NCBI RefSeq assembly: GCF_014647515.1
Contig: NZ_BMPI01000041.1
Location: 1 to 64,000, forward strand
Reading direction: 5' to 3'
Source: Dactylosporangium sucinum
GTDB lineage: Bacteria > Actinomycetota > Actinomycetes > Mycobacteriales > Micromonosporaceae
DNA: 64,000 nt
Shown here: positions 32,765-40,735 of the stretch, piece by piece
Layout: each line of letters begins with the position of its first letter
How positions within the stretch are numbered: the stretch's first letter is position 1
Notes under the pieces: generated by a model
What the model saw: only the letters and a program-made list of their open reading frames with translations
Database searches by the model: none
What the model was told of the DNA's origin: nothing
Program-made: the position numbers and the translations under genes

Positions 32765-34207
32765 ATGTCCACCAACGCTGACCGTCGCGTAGCCCTGCTC
32801 ACACTGGGCTGTGCCCGCAACGAGGTGGACTCCGAGGAGCTCGCCGCGCGCCTGGCCGAGGGCGGCTGGTCCGTCACCACCGACGGCACCGACGCCGACG
32901 TCGTGCTCGTCAACACCTGCGGGTTCGTCGCCAAGGCCAAGCAGGACTCGATCGACACGTTACTCGCGGCGGCGGACACCGGCGCCAAGGTGGTGGCGAC
33001 CGGCTGCCTCGCCGAGCGCTACGGCGAGCAGCTGGCGGGCGAGCTGCCGGAGGCGCACGCGGTGCTCGGCTTCGACCACTATCCGGACATGGCGGCGCGG
33101 CTCGACGCGATCCTCGCCGGCGAGACGATCGCGTCGCACGCACCGCGCGACCGGCGCACGCTGCTGCCGATCAGTCCCGTGCAGCGGCGGGCGGCGGCCG
33201 AGACGGTCGTCACACCCGGCCACCTGCCGGCGCACCTGCGCGGCGTGCTGCGGCAGCGGCTCGAGTCGGGGCCGGTCGCGCCGCTCAAGCTCGCGAGTGG
33301 CTGCGACCGGCGGTGCTCGTTCTGCGCGATCCCGTCGTTCCGCGGCGCCTTCGTGTCGCGCACGCCCGACGAGGTGCTCGCCGAGGCCGAGTGGCTGGCC
33401 CGCGCCGGCGTCCGCGAGCTGGTCCTCGTGAGTGAGAACTCGACGTCATACGGCAAGGACCTGGGCGACCCGCGCCTGCTGGAGAAGCTGCTGCCCCAGC
33501 TGGCCGAGGTCGACGGCATCGTGCGGGTGCGCGTGTCGTATCTGCAGCCGGCCGAGACCCGCCCGGGCCTGGTCGAGGCGATCGCCACCACGCCCGGCGT
33601 CGCGCCCTACTTCGACCTGTCGTTCCAGCACTCCAGCGAGCCGGTGCTGCGCCGCATGCGCCGGTTCGGCTCGACGGAGCGCTTCCTCGAGCTGCTGCAG
33701 ACCGTGCGGCAGCTCGACCCCGAGGCCGGCGCACGCAGCAACGTCATCGTCGGGTTCCCCGGGGAGACGCGGGCCGACATCGACGAGCTTGCGCGGTTCC
33801 TGACCGAGGCGCGGCTCGACGCGGTCGGCGTGTTCGACTACAGCGACGAGGACGGCACCGAGGCCGCCGACCTGCCGGACAAGGTCTCCGCAGGGACGAT
33901 CAAGAAGCGGTATGACTGGATGAGCGCCCTCGCCGAGGAGCTGTGCGCGCAGCGCGCCGGCGACCGGGTGGGGTCGATCGTCGAGGTGCTCGTCGACCAG
34001 ATCGAGGACGGCGAGGTGGAGGGCCGGGCCGCGCACCAGGCGCCCGAGGTCGACGGCTCGACCACGCTCGTCGCCGGCGCCGGGCTGGACCCGGGCGTGC
34101 TGCGCCCAGGCGACTTCGTGCGCGCCAAAGTCACGGAAAGTATCGGCGTCGACCTGGTGGCGGTGCCGATCGAGATGATCAGTCCGGCTGTGAGCTTCCG
34201 GCCATGA
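32765..34207 (+). CDS. rimO: ribosomal protein S12 methylthiotransferase RimO
   Basis: Radical-SAM enzyme that methylthiolates an aspartate of ribosomal protein S12. The 480-residue protein has the N-terminal UPF0004 domain with its cluster cysteines (Cys16 in LLTLGCARNEVDSEEL, NTCGF and ATGCLAERYGEQL). The radical-SAM motif CDRRCSFCAIP is at Cys180/184/187, followed by SYLQPAETRPGL, FDLSFQHSSEPVLRRMRRFG, NVIVGFPGE and a C-terminal TRAM domain. It shares ATGA with pgsA. Confidence 0.95.
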   Translation: MSTNADRRVALLTLGCARNEVDSEELAARLAEGGWSVTTDGTDADVVLVNTCGFVAKAKQDSIDTLLAAADTGAKVVATGCLAERYGEQLAGELPEAHAVLGFDHYPDMAARLDAILAGETIASHAPRDRRTLLPISPVQRRAAAETVVTPGHLPAHLRGVLRQRLESGPVAPLKLASGCDRRCSFCAIPSFRGAFVSRTPDEVLAEAEWLARAGVRELVLVSENSTSYGKDLGDPRLLEKLLPQLAEVDGIVRVRVSYLQPAETRPGLVEAIATTPGVAPYFDLSFQHSSEPVLRRMRRFGSTERFLELLQTVRQLDPEAGARSNVIVGFPGETRADIDELARFLTEARLDAVGVFDYSDEDGTEAADLPDKVSAGTIKKRYDWMSALAEELCAQRAGDRVGSIVEVLVDQIEDGEVEGRAAHQAPEVDGSTTLVAGAGLDPGVLRPGDFVRAKVTESIGVDLVAVPIEMISPAVSFRP

Positions 34208-34824
34208 CGCCGGTCAAGCCCGTTCCGTTGCTCAACGCGGCCAACGTCCTCACGGTCGCGCGGATGGTGCTCGTGCCGGTGTTCGTCGGCTGCGTCGTCG
34301 CGAGCGGCATGACGCGCGACGGCTGGCAGCTCGCGGCGGGCATCATCTTCGTCATCGCCTCGGCGACCGACTACGTCGACGGCTGGATCGCCCGGGCGCA
34401 CAACCTGGTCACGTCGTTCGGCAAGGTCGCCGACCCGATCGCCGACAAGGCGCTCACCGGCGCGGCACTCGTCCTGCTGTCGATCTACGACGAGCTGCCC
34501 TGGTGGGTGACCGTGGTCATCCTGGTCCGCGAGTGGGGCGTGACCGCGCTGCGGCTCTGGGTGATCCGGCACGGGGTCATCCCGGCCAGCCGGGGCGGCA
34601 AGGTCAAGACGGCCCTGCAGATCCTGGCCATCGGGTGGTATCTGACGCCACTGCCCGACGGCCTCGCCGCCGTCGGCCCGTGGCTGATGTTCGCCGCCGT
34701 GGCGGTGACCGTCGTCACAGGTGCCGACTACGTCCTACGTGCGATCCGCCTCCGGCGATCGCCGTTACCCTTTCCCGGCCCGGCGCCGGCCGTGGCGCCC
34801 CCGGCGGACGAGCCGGTCGCATGA
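34204..34824 (+). CDS. pgsA: CDP-diacylglycerol-glycerol-3-phosphate 3-phosphatidyltransferase
   Basis: Integral membrane enzyme making phosphatidylglycerol phosphate from CDP-diacylglycerol. The 206-residue protein has about five or six helices and the CDP-alcohol phosphatidyltransferase motif D-x2-DG-x2-AR-x8-G-x3-D-x3-D at residues about 59-82 (DYVDGWIARAHN... FGKVADPIADK). NAANVLTVARMVLVPVFV precedes it. The tail is Pro/Ala-rich. Start and stop both lie in ATGA overlaps, with rimO and cinA respectively, so the three are tightly coupled. A different CDP-alcohol acceptor cannot be excluded, but the gene position favours PgsA. Confidence 0.92.
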   Translation: MTPVKPVPLLNAANVLTVARMVLVPVFVGCVVASGMTRDGWQLAAGIIFVIASATDYVDGWIARAHNLVTSFGKVADPIADKALTGAALVLLSIYDELPWWVTVVILVREWGVTALRLWVIRHGVIPASRGGKVKTALQILAIGWYLTPLPDGLAAVGPWLMFAAVAVTVVTGADYVLRAIRLRRSPLPFPGPAPAVAPPADEPVA

Positions 34825-35324
34825 CGAGCGACACCGAGACGATCCTGACGACGCTCGCCGCCCGCGGTGAGACGCTCGCGGTGGCCGAGTCGCTGACCGG
34901 CGGGCTGCTGGCGGCCGCCTTCGTGGAGGTGCCGGGGGCGAGCCGGGTGTTCCGCGGGGGCATCGTGGCGTACGCAACAGCCCTCAAGGCGACACTTCTC
35001 GGTGTGCCCGCGCCGTTGCTCGACGCACACGGCCCGGTCGACCCGTCGGTGGCGGCGGCGCTCGCCGCCGGGGCCCGCGAGCGATGCGGCTCCGACTGGG
35101 CGGCGGCCACCACCGGAGTGGCCGGGCCCGACCCGCAGGCTGGTCAGCCGGTCGGGCGGGTCTACGTGGCGGTCGTCGGGCCACCGGCGGCGCACGGGGA
35201 GCCGGAGCGGGTCGAGGTGCGCGAGTTCACCCTGGAAGGTGACCGGCCGGCGATCCGCCGGGGGGCCGTGCGGGCGGCCGTTGACCTGCTGGCCGAGACC
35301 CTCGCGGTCACCCTCACCCCTTGA
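34821..35324 (+). CDS. CinA C-terminal domain protein (PncC-type nicotinamide-nucleotide amidohydrolase)
   Basis: 167-residue stand-alone CinA C-terminal domain, which in PncC deamidates nicotinamide mononucleotide for NAD recycling. Conserved: LAVAESLTGGLLAAAFVEVPGASRVFRGGIVAYATALKATLLGV near residues 18-60, VDPSVAAALAAGARERCGSDWAAATTGVAGPDPQAGQPVGRVYVAVVG near 76-123. The N-terminal MoaB-like domain of full CinA is absent, as usual in actinobacteria. ATG 34821 overlaps the pgsA stop. Confidence 0.9.
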   Translation: MTSDTETILTTLAARGETLAVAESLTGGLLAAAFVEVPGASRVFRGGIVAYATALKATLLGVPAPLLDAHGPVDPSVAAALAAGARERCGSDWAAATTGVAGPDPQAGQPVGRVYVAVVGPPAAHGEPERVEVREFTLEGDRPAIRRGAVRAAVDLLAETLAVTLTP

Positions 35325-35360
35325 TAACCGCGGGGCGGGGTGTCGATCGGCTCCACACCA

Positions 35361-35377
35361 GGTACCGTGACGGGTAC
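35361..35377 (+). promoter_or_regulatory. paired GGTACC sites upstream of clgR-like gene
   Basis: Two GGTACC hexamers (35361-35366 and 35372-35377) are spaced 11 bp apart, one helical turn, in the short cinA-clgR interval. Each is palindromic, so a dimer pair could bind one face of the DNA. Candidate operator only. Confidence 0.3.
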
Positions 35378-35420
35378 CAGTTTTCGCGGTCTTGCCAGCT
35401 GCGTCAGAGGGGGTGCCACC

Positions 35421-35948
35421 GTGCTGCTTCGTCGAGTCATCGGTGACGCGCTGCGAGCGCGACGGCAGGCCCAGCACCGCACGCTGCGCGAGGTGTCCAC
35501 GGCCGCCAACGTGAGCCTGGGCTACCTGTCGGAGATCGAGCGCGGCCAGAAGGAAGCATCGAGCGAGCTGCTGGCCGCGATCTGCGAGGCGCTGGGCGCC
35601 GCGCTGTCCGAGGTCCTGCGTGACGTGAGCGACACGCTGGCGCTGTCGGAGGACCTGCCACCGGTGCTGGTTCCGGTCGGCGCCCCCGACTCCGCGTCGC
35701 AGTCCGCCGCCTCCCCGGTCGCCGCACCCGGGTCGTCCGACGAGGCCGCCGTGCCCGCCGTGGAGCCGGCGGCGGCCGCCGCGTCCGCGGGGCCGGAGGC
35801 GCGGCTGAACCGTGGGACGCCGAAGGCCAAGATCTCGGCCGACGCGAAGCTGTCGGTCGCCGTCCACCACGACGGGCCGCTGCGCACCACCCTGCGTGCG
35901 AGCCGCGGGCCGATCGACCGCGAGCGCGAGGTCGTGTACGCCGCCTGA
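35421..35948 (+). CDS. Cro/CI-type HTH regulator (ClgR-like)
   Basis: 175-residue transcription factor. Residues about 5-70 are a complete HTH_3 domain (IGDALRARRQAQHRTLREVSTAANVSLGYLSEIERGQKEASSELLAAICEALGAALSEVLRDV), near-identical in pattern to ClgR, the activator of clp protease and pspA genes in actinobacteria. An Ala/Pro/Ser linker (about 85-130) leads to a conserved C-terminal segment with RLNRGTPKAKISADAKLSVAVHHDGPLR. GTG 35421 has AGAGGGGG upstream. Its position before pspA matches mycobacterial clgR-pspA, except for two genes in between. Confidence 0.82.
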   Translation: MLLRRVIGDALRARRQAQHRTLREVSTAANVSLGYLSEIERGQKEASSELLAAICEALGAALSEVLRDVSDTLALSEDLPPVLVPVGAPDSASQSAASPVAAPGSSDEAAVPAVEPAAAAASAGPEARLNRGTPKAKISADAKLSVAVHHDGPLRTTLRASRGPIDREREVVYAA

Positions 35949-36282
35949 CCGAGCTTCGGTCGCCGGTCTGGCCACCGCCGTTCTCTCTCCGGGTGTCGGC
36001 CGACGTCCTCTTCCGTGATGTGTCGGCGGACGTCCTCTTCCGTGATCACGAGGCGCCGGCAGCCGCCGTTCTGTTCCGTCGTGGGGCGCCGGCCCGCCGC
36101 CGTCCCGTCCCGCCGTGCGGTGGCGTGCGCGGGGCGCGACTTCCAGCCGGCGGTGCTCGGCCGCATGAGGCAAGGTCAACCGGGTGGCCGGGGGGCACCG
36201 GGCGGCTCGACCGCACCTGCCACACTGGTGCAACGCCGGGCACTCGGCGCACCGGCAGGCTTCTCGCGGAGGCGGACGAACC
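35949..36282. other. 334-nt interval with a 27-bp tandem duplication
   Basis: No gene is convincing. It holds two adjacent 27-bp copies (35993-36019 and 36020-36046, one mismatch). The frame through them repeats SADVLFRDV in phase and stays open to 36286, but has no start context. It may be decayed coding sequence. The final 20 nt provide the ribosome site for the gene at 36283. Confidence 0.5.
35993..36046 (+). repeat. 27-bp tandem duplication
   Basis: Two contiguous 27-bp copies containing GACGTCCTCTTCCGTGAT differ at one base. The length is a multiple of three. Confidence 0.8.
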
Positions 36283-38100
36283 GTGACCTTCCCGGCACCG
36301 AACCAGCGGCGGCGTAGCCCCTTACCGATCATCATCGCGGTCGTGGTCGGTCTGGTCGCGATCTGCGGCGTCTACTTCGTGCTGACGTCCACCAAGGACG
36401 GCGACGAGCCGGAGGCCAACCCGCACCGGGACGGCTGCATCACGCTCAACATCGCCGCCTCCAGCGAGAAGGCCGCGCTCCTGCAGCAGATCGCCAAGAG
36501 CTACATCCAGGACGACCGGCGGTTCGACGGCAAGTGCGCCGATCCGGTCGTGACCTCGAAGGCCTCGGGCGCCGCGCTCGACGCGCTGGCCGCGGGCTGG
36601 AACGCGGACAAGGACGGGCCGGTGCCGCAGGTCTGGACGCCGGCGGCGTCGTCCTGGGTGTCGTTGCTGAAGCAGCGGCTCGCCGCCGGTGACAAGGGCA
36701 CCCTCGTGCCGGACGGGAAGCTGCCGACGGTCGCGCAGTCGCCGCTGGTGCTCGCGATGCCCAAGCCGATGGCGGAGGCGCTCGGCTGGCCGTCGAAGCC
36801 GATCGGCTGGAGCGACGTGCTCGGGCTCACCAACGACCCCAACGGGTGGGGCTCGAAGGGGCACCCGGAGTGGGGGCGCTTCAAGCTCGGCAAGACCAAC
36901 CCGCACTACTCGACGTCGGGGCTCAACGCCACGGTCGGCGCCTACTTCGCGGCGACCGGCCGGTCGACCGACCTCACCGACAAGGACCTGTCGAACGCGG
37001 GCGTGCTGCAGTACGTCAAGTCGGTCGAGTCCGGCGTCGTGCACTACGGCGACACGACGCTGACGTTCCTGTCCAACCTCGCCGCCGCCGACCAGGCGGG
37101 GCGCGGCATGACGTACGTGAGCGCGGTCGCCGTCGAGGAGAAGTCGGTCTACGACTACAACCAGGGCAACCCGACCGGCGACCCGGCGCTCGCGGGCAAG
37201 GGCCCCAAGCCGCGGGTGCCGCTGGTGGCGATCTACCCGAAGGAAGGCACGCTGCTGTCCGACCACCCGTACGTCGTGCTGACGAACGCGAGTGACGAGC
37301 AGAAGGCGGCCGCCAACGACTTCCTGGGGTACGTGAAGGACTCCCAGCAGCAGAAGCGCTTCACCGACCTGGCGTTCCGCACGTTCGAGGGCAAGGGCGG
37401 GGCCGGTCTGAGCACCGCGAACGGGCTGCTGCCCGACGCGAAGTTCACCGTCATCGACCCGCCGGCGCCGCAGGTGCTGGAGAAGGCCCTGACGACGTGG
37501 GACGCCCAGCGCAAGCGGGCCAAGGTGCTGCTCGTGCTGGACGTGTCCGGCTCGATGAACACCGACGCCGGCAACGGGATGTCCCGCATCGAGCTGGCCA
37601 AGAAGGCCGCGCTGCAGTCGCTGACGCTGTTCGCCCCCGACGACGAGGTCGGCCTCTGGACGTTCTCGACCGAGATCAACGGGGCCGCGACGCCGTATAC
37701 GGAGCAGGTCCCGATCGGCGCGCTGTCGGCCAACCGGGCGCGGCTGGAGCAGGTCGTCAAGTCGCTCAGCGCCGAGGGCGGTACCGCCCTCTACGCGACG
37801 ACGCGGGCGGCCCAGAACAAGGTCGCGGCGTCGGCCGACCCGAGCCGCATCAACGCGGTCGTGGTGCTCACCGACGGCAAGAACGAGTACCCGAAGGACA
37901 GCGACGTCGACGGGCTGATCCGCGACATCGACACCTCCGAGAAAGAGATCCCGGTGCGCGTTTTCACCATTGCGTACGGCGGGCAGGCCGATCTGGGCGT
38001 CCTGCAGCGGATCTCGTCGGCGTCGCGGGCGGCGGCGTACGATGCCAGCGATCCGACGACGATCGACAAGGTTCTGGTCAACGTCCTGAGCAACTTCTAG
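36283..38100 (+). CDS. membrane-anchored solute-binding / von Willebrand factor A fusion protein
   Basis: 605-residue protein with an N-terminal membrane anchor (residues about 13-34, IIIAVVVGLVAICGVYFVL). The extracellular first domain (about 45-385) resembles a type-2 periplasmic solute-binding protein: ITLNIAASSEKAALLQQIAKSY, LVLAMPKPMAEALGWPSKPIGWSDVL, HYSTSGLNATVGAYFAATG and VPLVAIYPKEGTLLSDHPYVVL. A VWA domain follows, with an intact MIDAS: DVSGS at 420-424, the Thr in EGGTALYATT and the Asp in LTDGKNEYPKD. GTG 36283 follows GCGGAGGCGG. It lies between clgR and pspA, so a surface sensor or envelope-integrity role is inferred; no ligand is known. Confidence 0.85.
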   Translation: MTFPAPNQRRRSPLPIIIAVVVGLVAICGVYFVLTSTKDGDEPEANPHRDGCITLNIAASSEKAALLQQIAKSYIQDDRRFDGKCADPVVTSKASGAALDALAAGWNADKDGPVPQVWTPAASSWVSLLKQRLAAGDKGTLVPDGKLPTVAQSPLVLAMPKPMAEALGWPSKPIGWSDVLGLTNDPNGWGSKGHPEWGRFKLGKTNPHYSTSGLNATVGAYFAATGRSTDLTDKDLSNAGVLQYVKSVESGVVHYGDTTLTFLSNLAAADQAGRGMTYVSAVAVEEKSVYDYNQGNPTGDPALAGKGPKPRVPLVAIYPKEGTLLSDHPYVVLTNASDEQKAAANDFLGYVKDSQQQKRFTDLAFRTFEGKGGAGLSTANGLLPDAKFTVIDPPAPQVLEKALTTWDAQRKRAKVLLVLDVSGSMNTDAGNGMSRIELAKKAALQSLTLFAPDDEVGLWTFSTEINGAATPYTEQVPIGALSANRARLEQVVKSLSAEGGTALYATTRAAQNKVAASADPSRINAVVVLTDGKNEYPKDSDVDGLIRDIDTSEKEIPVRVFTIAYGGQADLGVLQRISSASRAAAYDASDPTTIDKVLVNVLSNF

Positions 38101-38115
38101 GGCACACTTACGGGC

Positions 38116-38925
38116 GTGGGCGTCAAGGAGCAGCTGACCGAGCCGTGGGGCCTCGTCGCGGCCGGCATCCTGGGCGGCATGGGCGGGGCGGTCGCGGCCG
38201 CGCTCGCCCCGGCCGGCCTGCTGGTCGGCGTGCCGGTGGGGCTCGCCGTCGCGGGCGCCGTCTACGGCATCCGGGTCGGGCTCGGCGCGATGACCGACCG
38301 CGGCGGCTCCACGCGCCCGCAGGTCAAGCCGGCGGCCAACCTGCCGTCCCCGCCGCGGGGCAGCGACGCCGAGCGGTGGCTGCGCCGGGCCGAGGCCGCC
38401 GTCCGCACGCTGCGGCAGCAGTCGGAGGGCTCGCCCGACCCGGTCCTGCGCGGCCAGATCGGCGAGGTCGACGACCAGGCCGCCGCCGCGCTCGACGACC
38501 TGGCCCGCTTCGCCGGGCAGGTCACCCTCATCGAGCAGTCCGCGGCCCGGATCAACGCGCCGCAGCTGGAGCAGGACCGCGGCCAGCTGCACCGCGGGCT
38601 GCGCGGCGTGCCGGCCGGGCCGCTGCGCGAGGAGCGGGAGCGGGCGCTGCGGGCGATCACCGACCAGCTCGACGTCGCCCGGCGGCTGCGCGAGGCCCGC
38701 GAGATGCTGCTCGCCCGGATGCAGGCGGCGGTGCTGGGCCTGGAGGGCCTCGTCGCCCGCATGTCGGAGCTGCTCGCCCTGCACGCCACCACGGCCGGCG
38801 GCACGTCGCTCACGGCGTCGCGGGTCGCGGAGCTCACCAACGATCTCGAGGGGCTGCGTGCGGGCCTCGCGGAGGCGGAGCAGCTGTCGCGCTCCGCGCT
38901 CTCGGGTGGAGGTGAGGGAAAGTGA
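38116..38925 (+). CDS. membrane-anchored coiled-coil protein of the psp region
   Basis: 269-residue protein that I do not recognise by name. Residues about 12-55 form two Gly/Ala-rich membrane helices (LVAAGILGGMGGAVAAALAPAGLLVGVPVGLAVAGAVYGI). The rest is strongly helical and charged, with heptad-like stretches (DAERWLRRAEAAVRTLRQQ; LREERERALRAITDQLDVARRLREAREMLLARMQAAVLGLEGLVARM) and no Cys. GTG 38116 lies 15 nt after the VWA gene stop, and CACACT ends 7 nt upstream. Its length and coiled-coil character suit a PspA or VWA partner at the membrane; this is inference from position. Confidence 0.7.
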   Translation: MGVKEQLTEPWGLVAAGILGGMGGAVAAALAPAGLLVGVPVGLAVAGAVYGIRVGLGAMTDRGGSTRPQVKPAANLPSPPRGSDAERWLRRAEAAVRTLRQQSEGSPDPVLRGQIGEVDDQAAAALDDLARFAGQVTLIEQSAARINAPQLEQDRGQLHRGLRGVPAGPLREERERALRAITDQLDVARRLREAREMLLARMQAAVLGLEGLVARMSELLALHATTAGGTSLTASRVAELTNDLEGLRAGLAEAEQLSRSALSGGGEGK

Positions 38926-39083
38926 GGAGGGGCGGCCCTGAGATCACCCTGAGTTGCGTGAAGTTTCACCCGGTTTGACCGTAATTTCCGGGGGTTTGCC
39001 CTCAACGTGGGCGTGACGCTCTAGCGCGCGCCTGACACGATGGAAAGCGCACGTTCCTGTGCAGGCCGAGAGAGGACCGCGAA
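38926..39083 (+). promoter_or_regulatory. pspA upstream region with GTGAA-GT-TTCAC palindrome
   Basis: The 158-nt gap holds a palindrome GTGAAGTTTCAC (38958-38969) and, at its end, GAGAGAGGA 7 nt before ATG 39084. The length and AT-rich patch suggest pspA has its own stress promoter; I cannot assign the sigma factor. Confidence 0.35.
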
Positions 39084-39944
39084 ATGGCGAATCCGTTCGC
39101 TAAGGGCTGGAAGTACCTCATGGCGCTCTTCGGGGCCAAGATCGACGAGTATGCCGATCCGAAGGTGCAGATCCAGCAGGCGATCGAGGACGCGCAGCGT
39201 CAGCACCAGGCGCTGGTGCAGCAGGCCGCGGCCGTGATCGGCAACCAGCGGCAGCTCGAGATGCGGCTGTCGCGGCAGATGTCCGAGGTCGAGAAGCTGC
39301 AGGGGTCGGCCCGCCAGGCGCTCGTGCTCGCCGACAAGGCGCGCGCCGAGGGCGACGAGGCCAAGGCCACGCAGTATGAGCAGACCGCCCAGGTGTTCGC
39401 CACCCAGCTGGTCGCCGCCGAGCAGGGCATGGAGGACCTCAAGACCCTCCATGACCAGTCGCTCAACGCCGCCGCTCAGGCGCGCAAGGCGGTCGAGAAC
39501 AACGCCATGATGCTCCAGCAGAAGCTCGCCGAGCGCACCAAGCTGCTCAGCCAGCTGGAGCAGGCGAAGATGCAGGAGACGGTCGCCAAGTCGCTGGAGT
39601 CGATGAGCGGCCTCGCCGCCCCCGGCAACACCCCGTCGCTCGACGAGGTGCGCGAGAAGATCGAGCGCCGCTACGCCAACGCGATGGGCCGCGCCGAGCT
39701 CGCCTCCAACTCCGTCGAGGGCCGGATGCTCGAGGTGCAGCGCTCGACGCTCGACATGGCCGGCAGCTCCCGCCTGGACCAGATCCGCGCCAGCATGGCC
39801 GGCGAGAAGCTCGCAGCCACCCCGGAATCGCCCGCCGTCTCGGCGCCGACCGGGCAGAAGGACGCGAGCGTCGCCCGCCTCGACGAGATCCGGGCCAGCA
39901 TGAACAAGGACAAGGCGGCGGGAGACTCCGCCAGCGCGAGCTGA
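39084..39944 (+). CDS. pspA: phage shock protein A (PspA/IM30)
   Basis: 286-residue ESCRT-III-like protein that coats and repairs damaged membrane and mediates envelope stress. The N-terminal amphipathic helix MANPFAKGWKYLMALFGAKI is followed by long coiled coils (about 25-150) and the conserved RYANAMGRAEL near 195. The C-terminal tail repeats a nine-residue motif: RLDQIRASM at 230-238 and RLDEIRASM at 265-273. The ribosome site is strong. In mycobacteria pspA lies immediately downstream of clgR and upstream of pspM, as it does here apart from two inserted genes. Confidence 0.93.
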   Translation: MANPFAKGWKYLMALFGAKIDEYADPKVQIQQAIEDAQRQHQALVQQAAAVIGNQRQLEMRLSRQMSEVEKLQGSARQALVLADKARAEGDEAKATQYEQTAQVFATQLVAAEQGMEDLKTLHDQSLNAAAQARKAVENNAMMLQQKLAERTKLLSQLEQAKMQETVAKSLESMSGLAAPGNTPSLDEVREKIERRYANAMGRAELASNSVEGRMLEVQRSTLDMAGSSRLDQIRASMAGEKLAATPESPAVSAPTGQKDASVARLDEIRASMNKDKAAGDSASAS

Positions 39945-39973
39945 ACCTGAGCGAACCCCGGGGGGCGGGCACC

Positions 39974-40732
39974 ATGGCCACGGCACGGACCAAGCACCTG
40001 AAGCGACTGCGGAGGCTGCACCGCTCCGCGCGGGGCTGGTCCGTGCGGGCCGGACTGCTCACCGGTGCCACGGCAGTCCTCGTGCCGTACAGCGGGCTCG
40101 GCCTCCCCGACGCGTTCTGGGCGGCGGGAGCGGGTGGCTCCATCGCCATCGCGGTCTGGCGGTGGCTCGACTACCGCGCCTTCCGCCGGCTCCCCGTCCC
40201 CGAGGAGCCCGACCCGGCGCTGGTCGGCGCGGCCGCCCGCGAGAAGCTCGTCGGCCTGGTCCAGCGGTTCCCGGCCGGCAAGACCGTGCTGTCGGAGTTC
40301 GACCGCCAGCGCGAGGCGTTCCGGCTGCGCGGCCTGACGGTGGCGGAGCCGTGGAAGCGGCTCGACCGGGCCTCGGCGATGCTCAGCGGCCTGATCGGCC
40401 GGCTGGGCCCGGCCGCCGAGGCCGCCGTGCTCGACGCCACCGTGGCCGAGCAGTCGCTGCGCGACCTGGCACAGCGCACGGCGTCGGTCGAGCGGGCGAT
40501 GGGCCTGGGCCCGGCGGGTGAGTCGCTGCGCCCGGCGCACGCGATGCTCGCGGCCCAGCTGGAGCAGGGCGTGACGGCCTACGAGCAGTTCGTCACCGCC
40601 GCGGCCGGATGTGTCGCCGAGGACAGCGCCACGGTCGGCAACCTGACGGACGCGACGGCGTTCCTGCGCGGCGTCGCCGAGGGCCTGGCCGACCTGCGCA
40701 CGGCCCCGAACCCTCGGCCCCAGCCCGCTTAG
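39974..40732 (+). CDS. pspM: PspM-like membrane protein (Rv2743c type)
   Basis: 252-residue protein with a basic N-terminus (KHLKRLRRLHRSARGW), two adjacent membrane helices (about 27-45 and 49-63) and a soluble helical domain. The layout, length and position directly after pspA match Rv2743c/PspM, the membrane partner of PspA in Mycobacterium tuberculosis. Sequence conservation in this family is low, so the assignment rests mainly on context and topology. It ends 3 nt from the convergent lipoprotein gene. Confidence 0.62.
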   Translation: MATARTKHLKRLRRLHRSARGWSVRAGLLTGATAVLVPYSGLGLPDAFWAAGAGGSIAIAVWRWLDYRAFRRLPVPEEPDPALVGAAAREKLVGLVQRFPAGKTVLSEFDRQREAFRLRGLTVAEPWKRLDRASAMLSGLIGRLGPAAEAAVLDATVAEQSLRDLAQRTASVERAMGLGPAGESLRPAHAMLAAQLEQGVTAYEQFVTAAAGCVAEDSATVGNLTDATAFLRGVAEGLADLRTAPNPRPQPA

Positions 40733-40735
40733 GCC

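Noticed and set aside
35993..36286. A 97-codon frame in the clgR-VWA gap
   Set aside because: No ribosome site or -10 near its GTG, low-complexity Arg/Pro content and no recognisable domain; kept only as a repeat-bearing interval.
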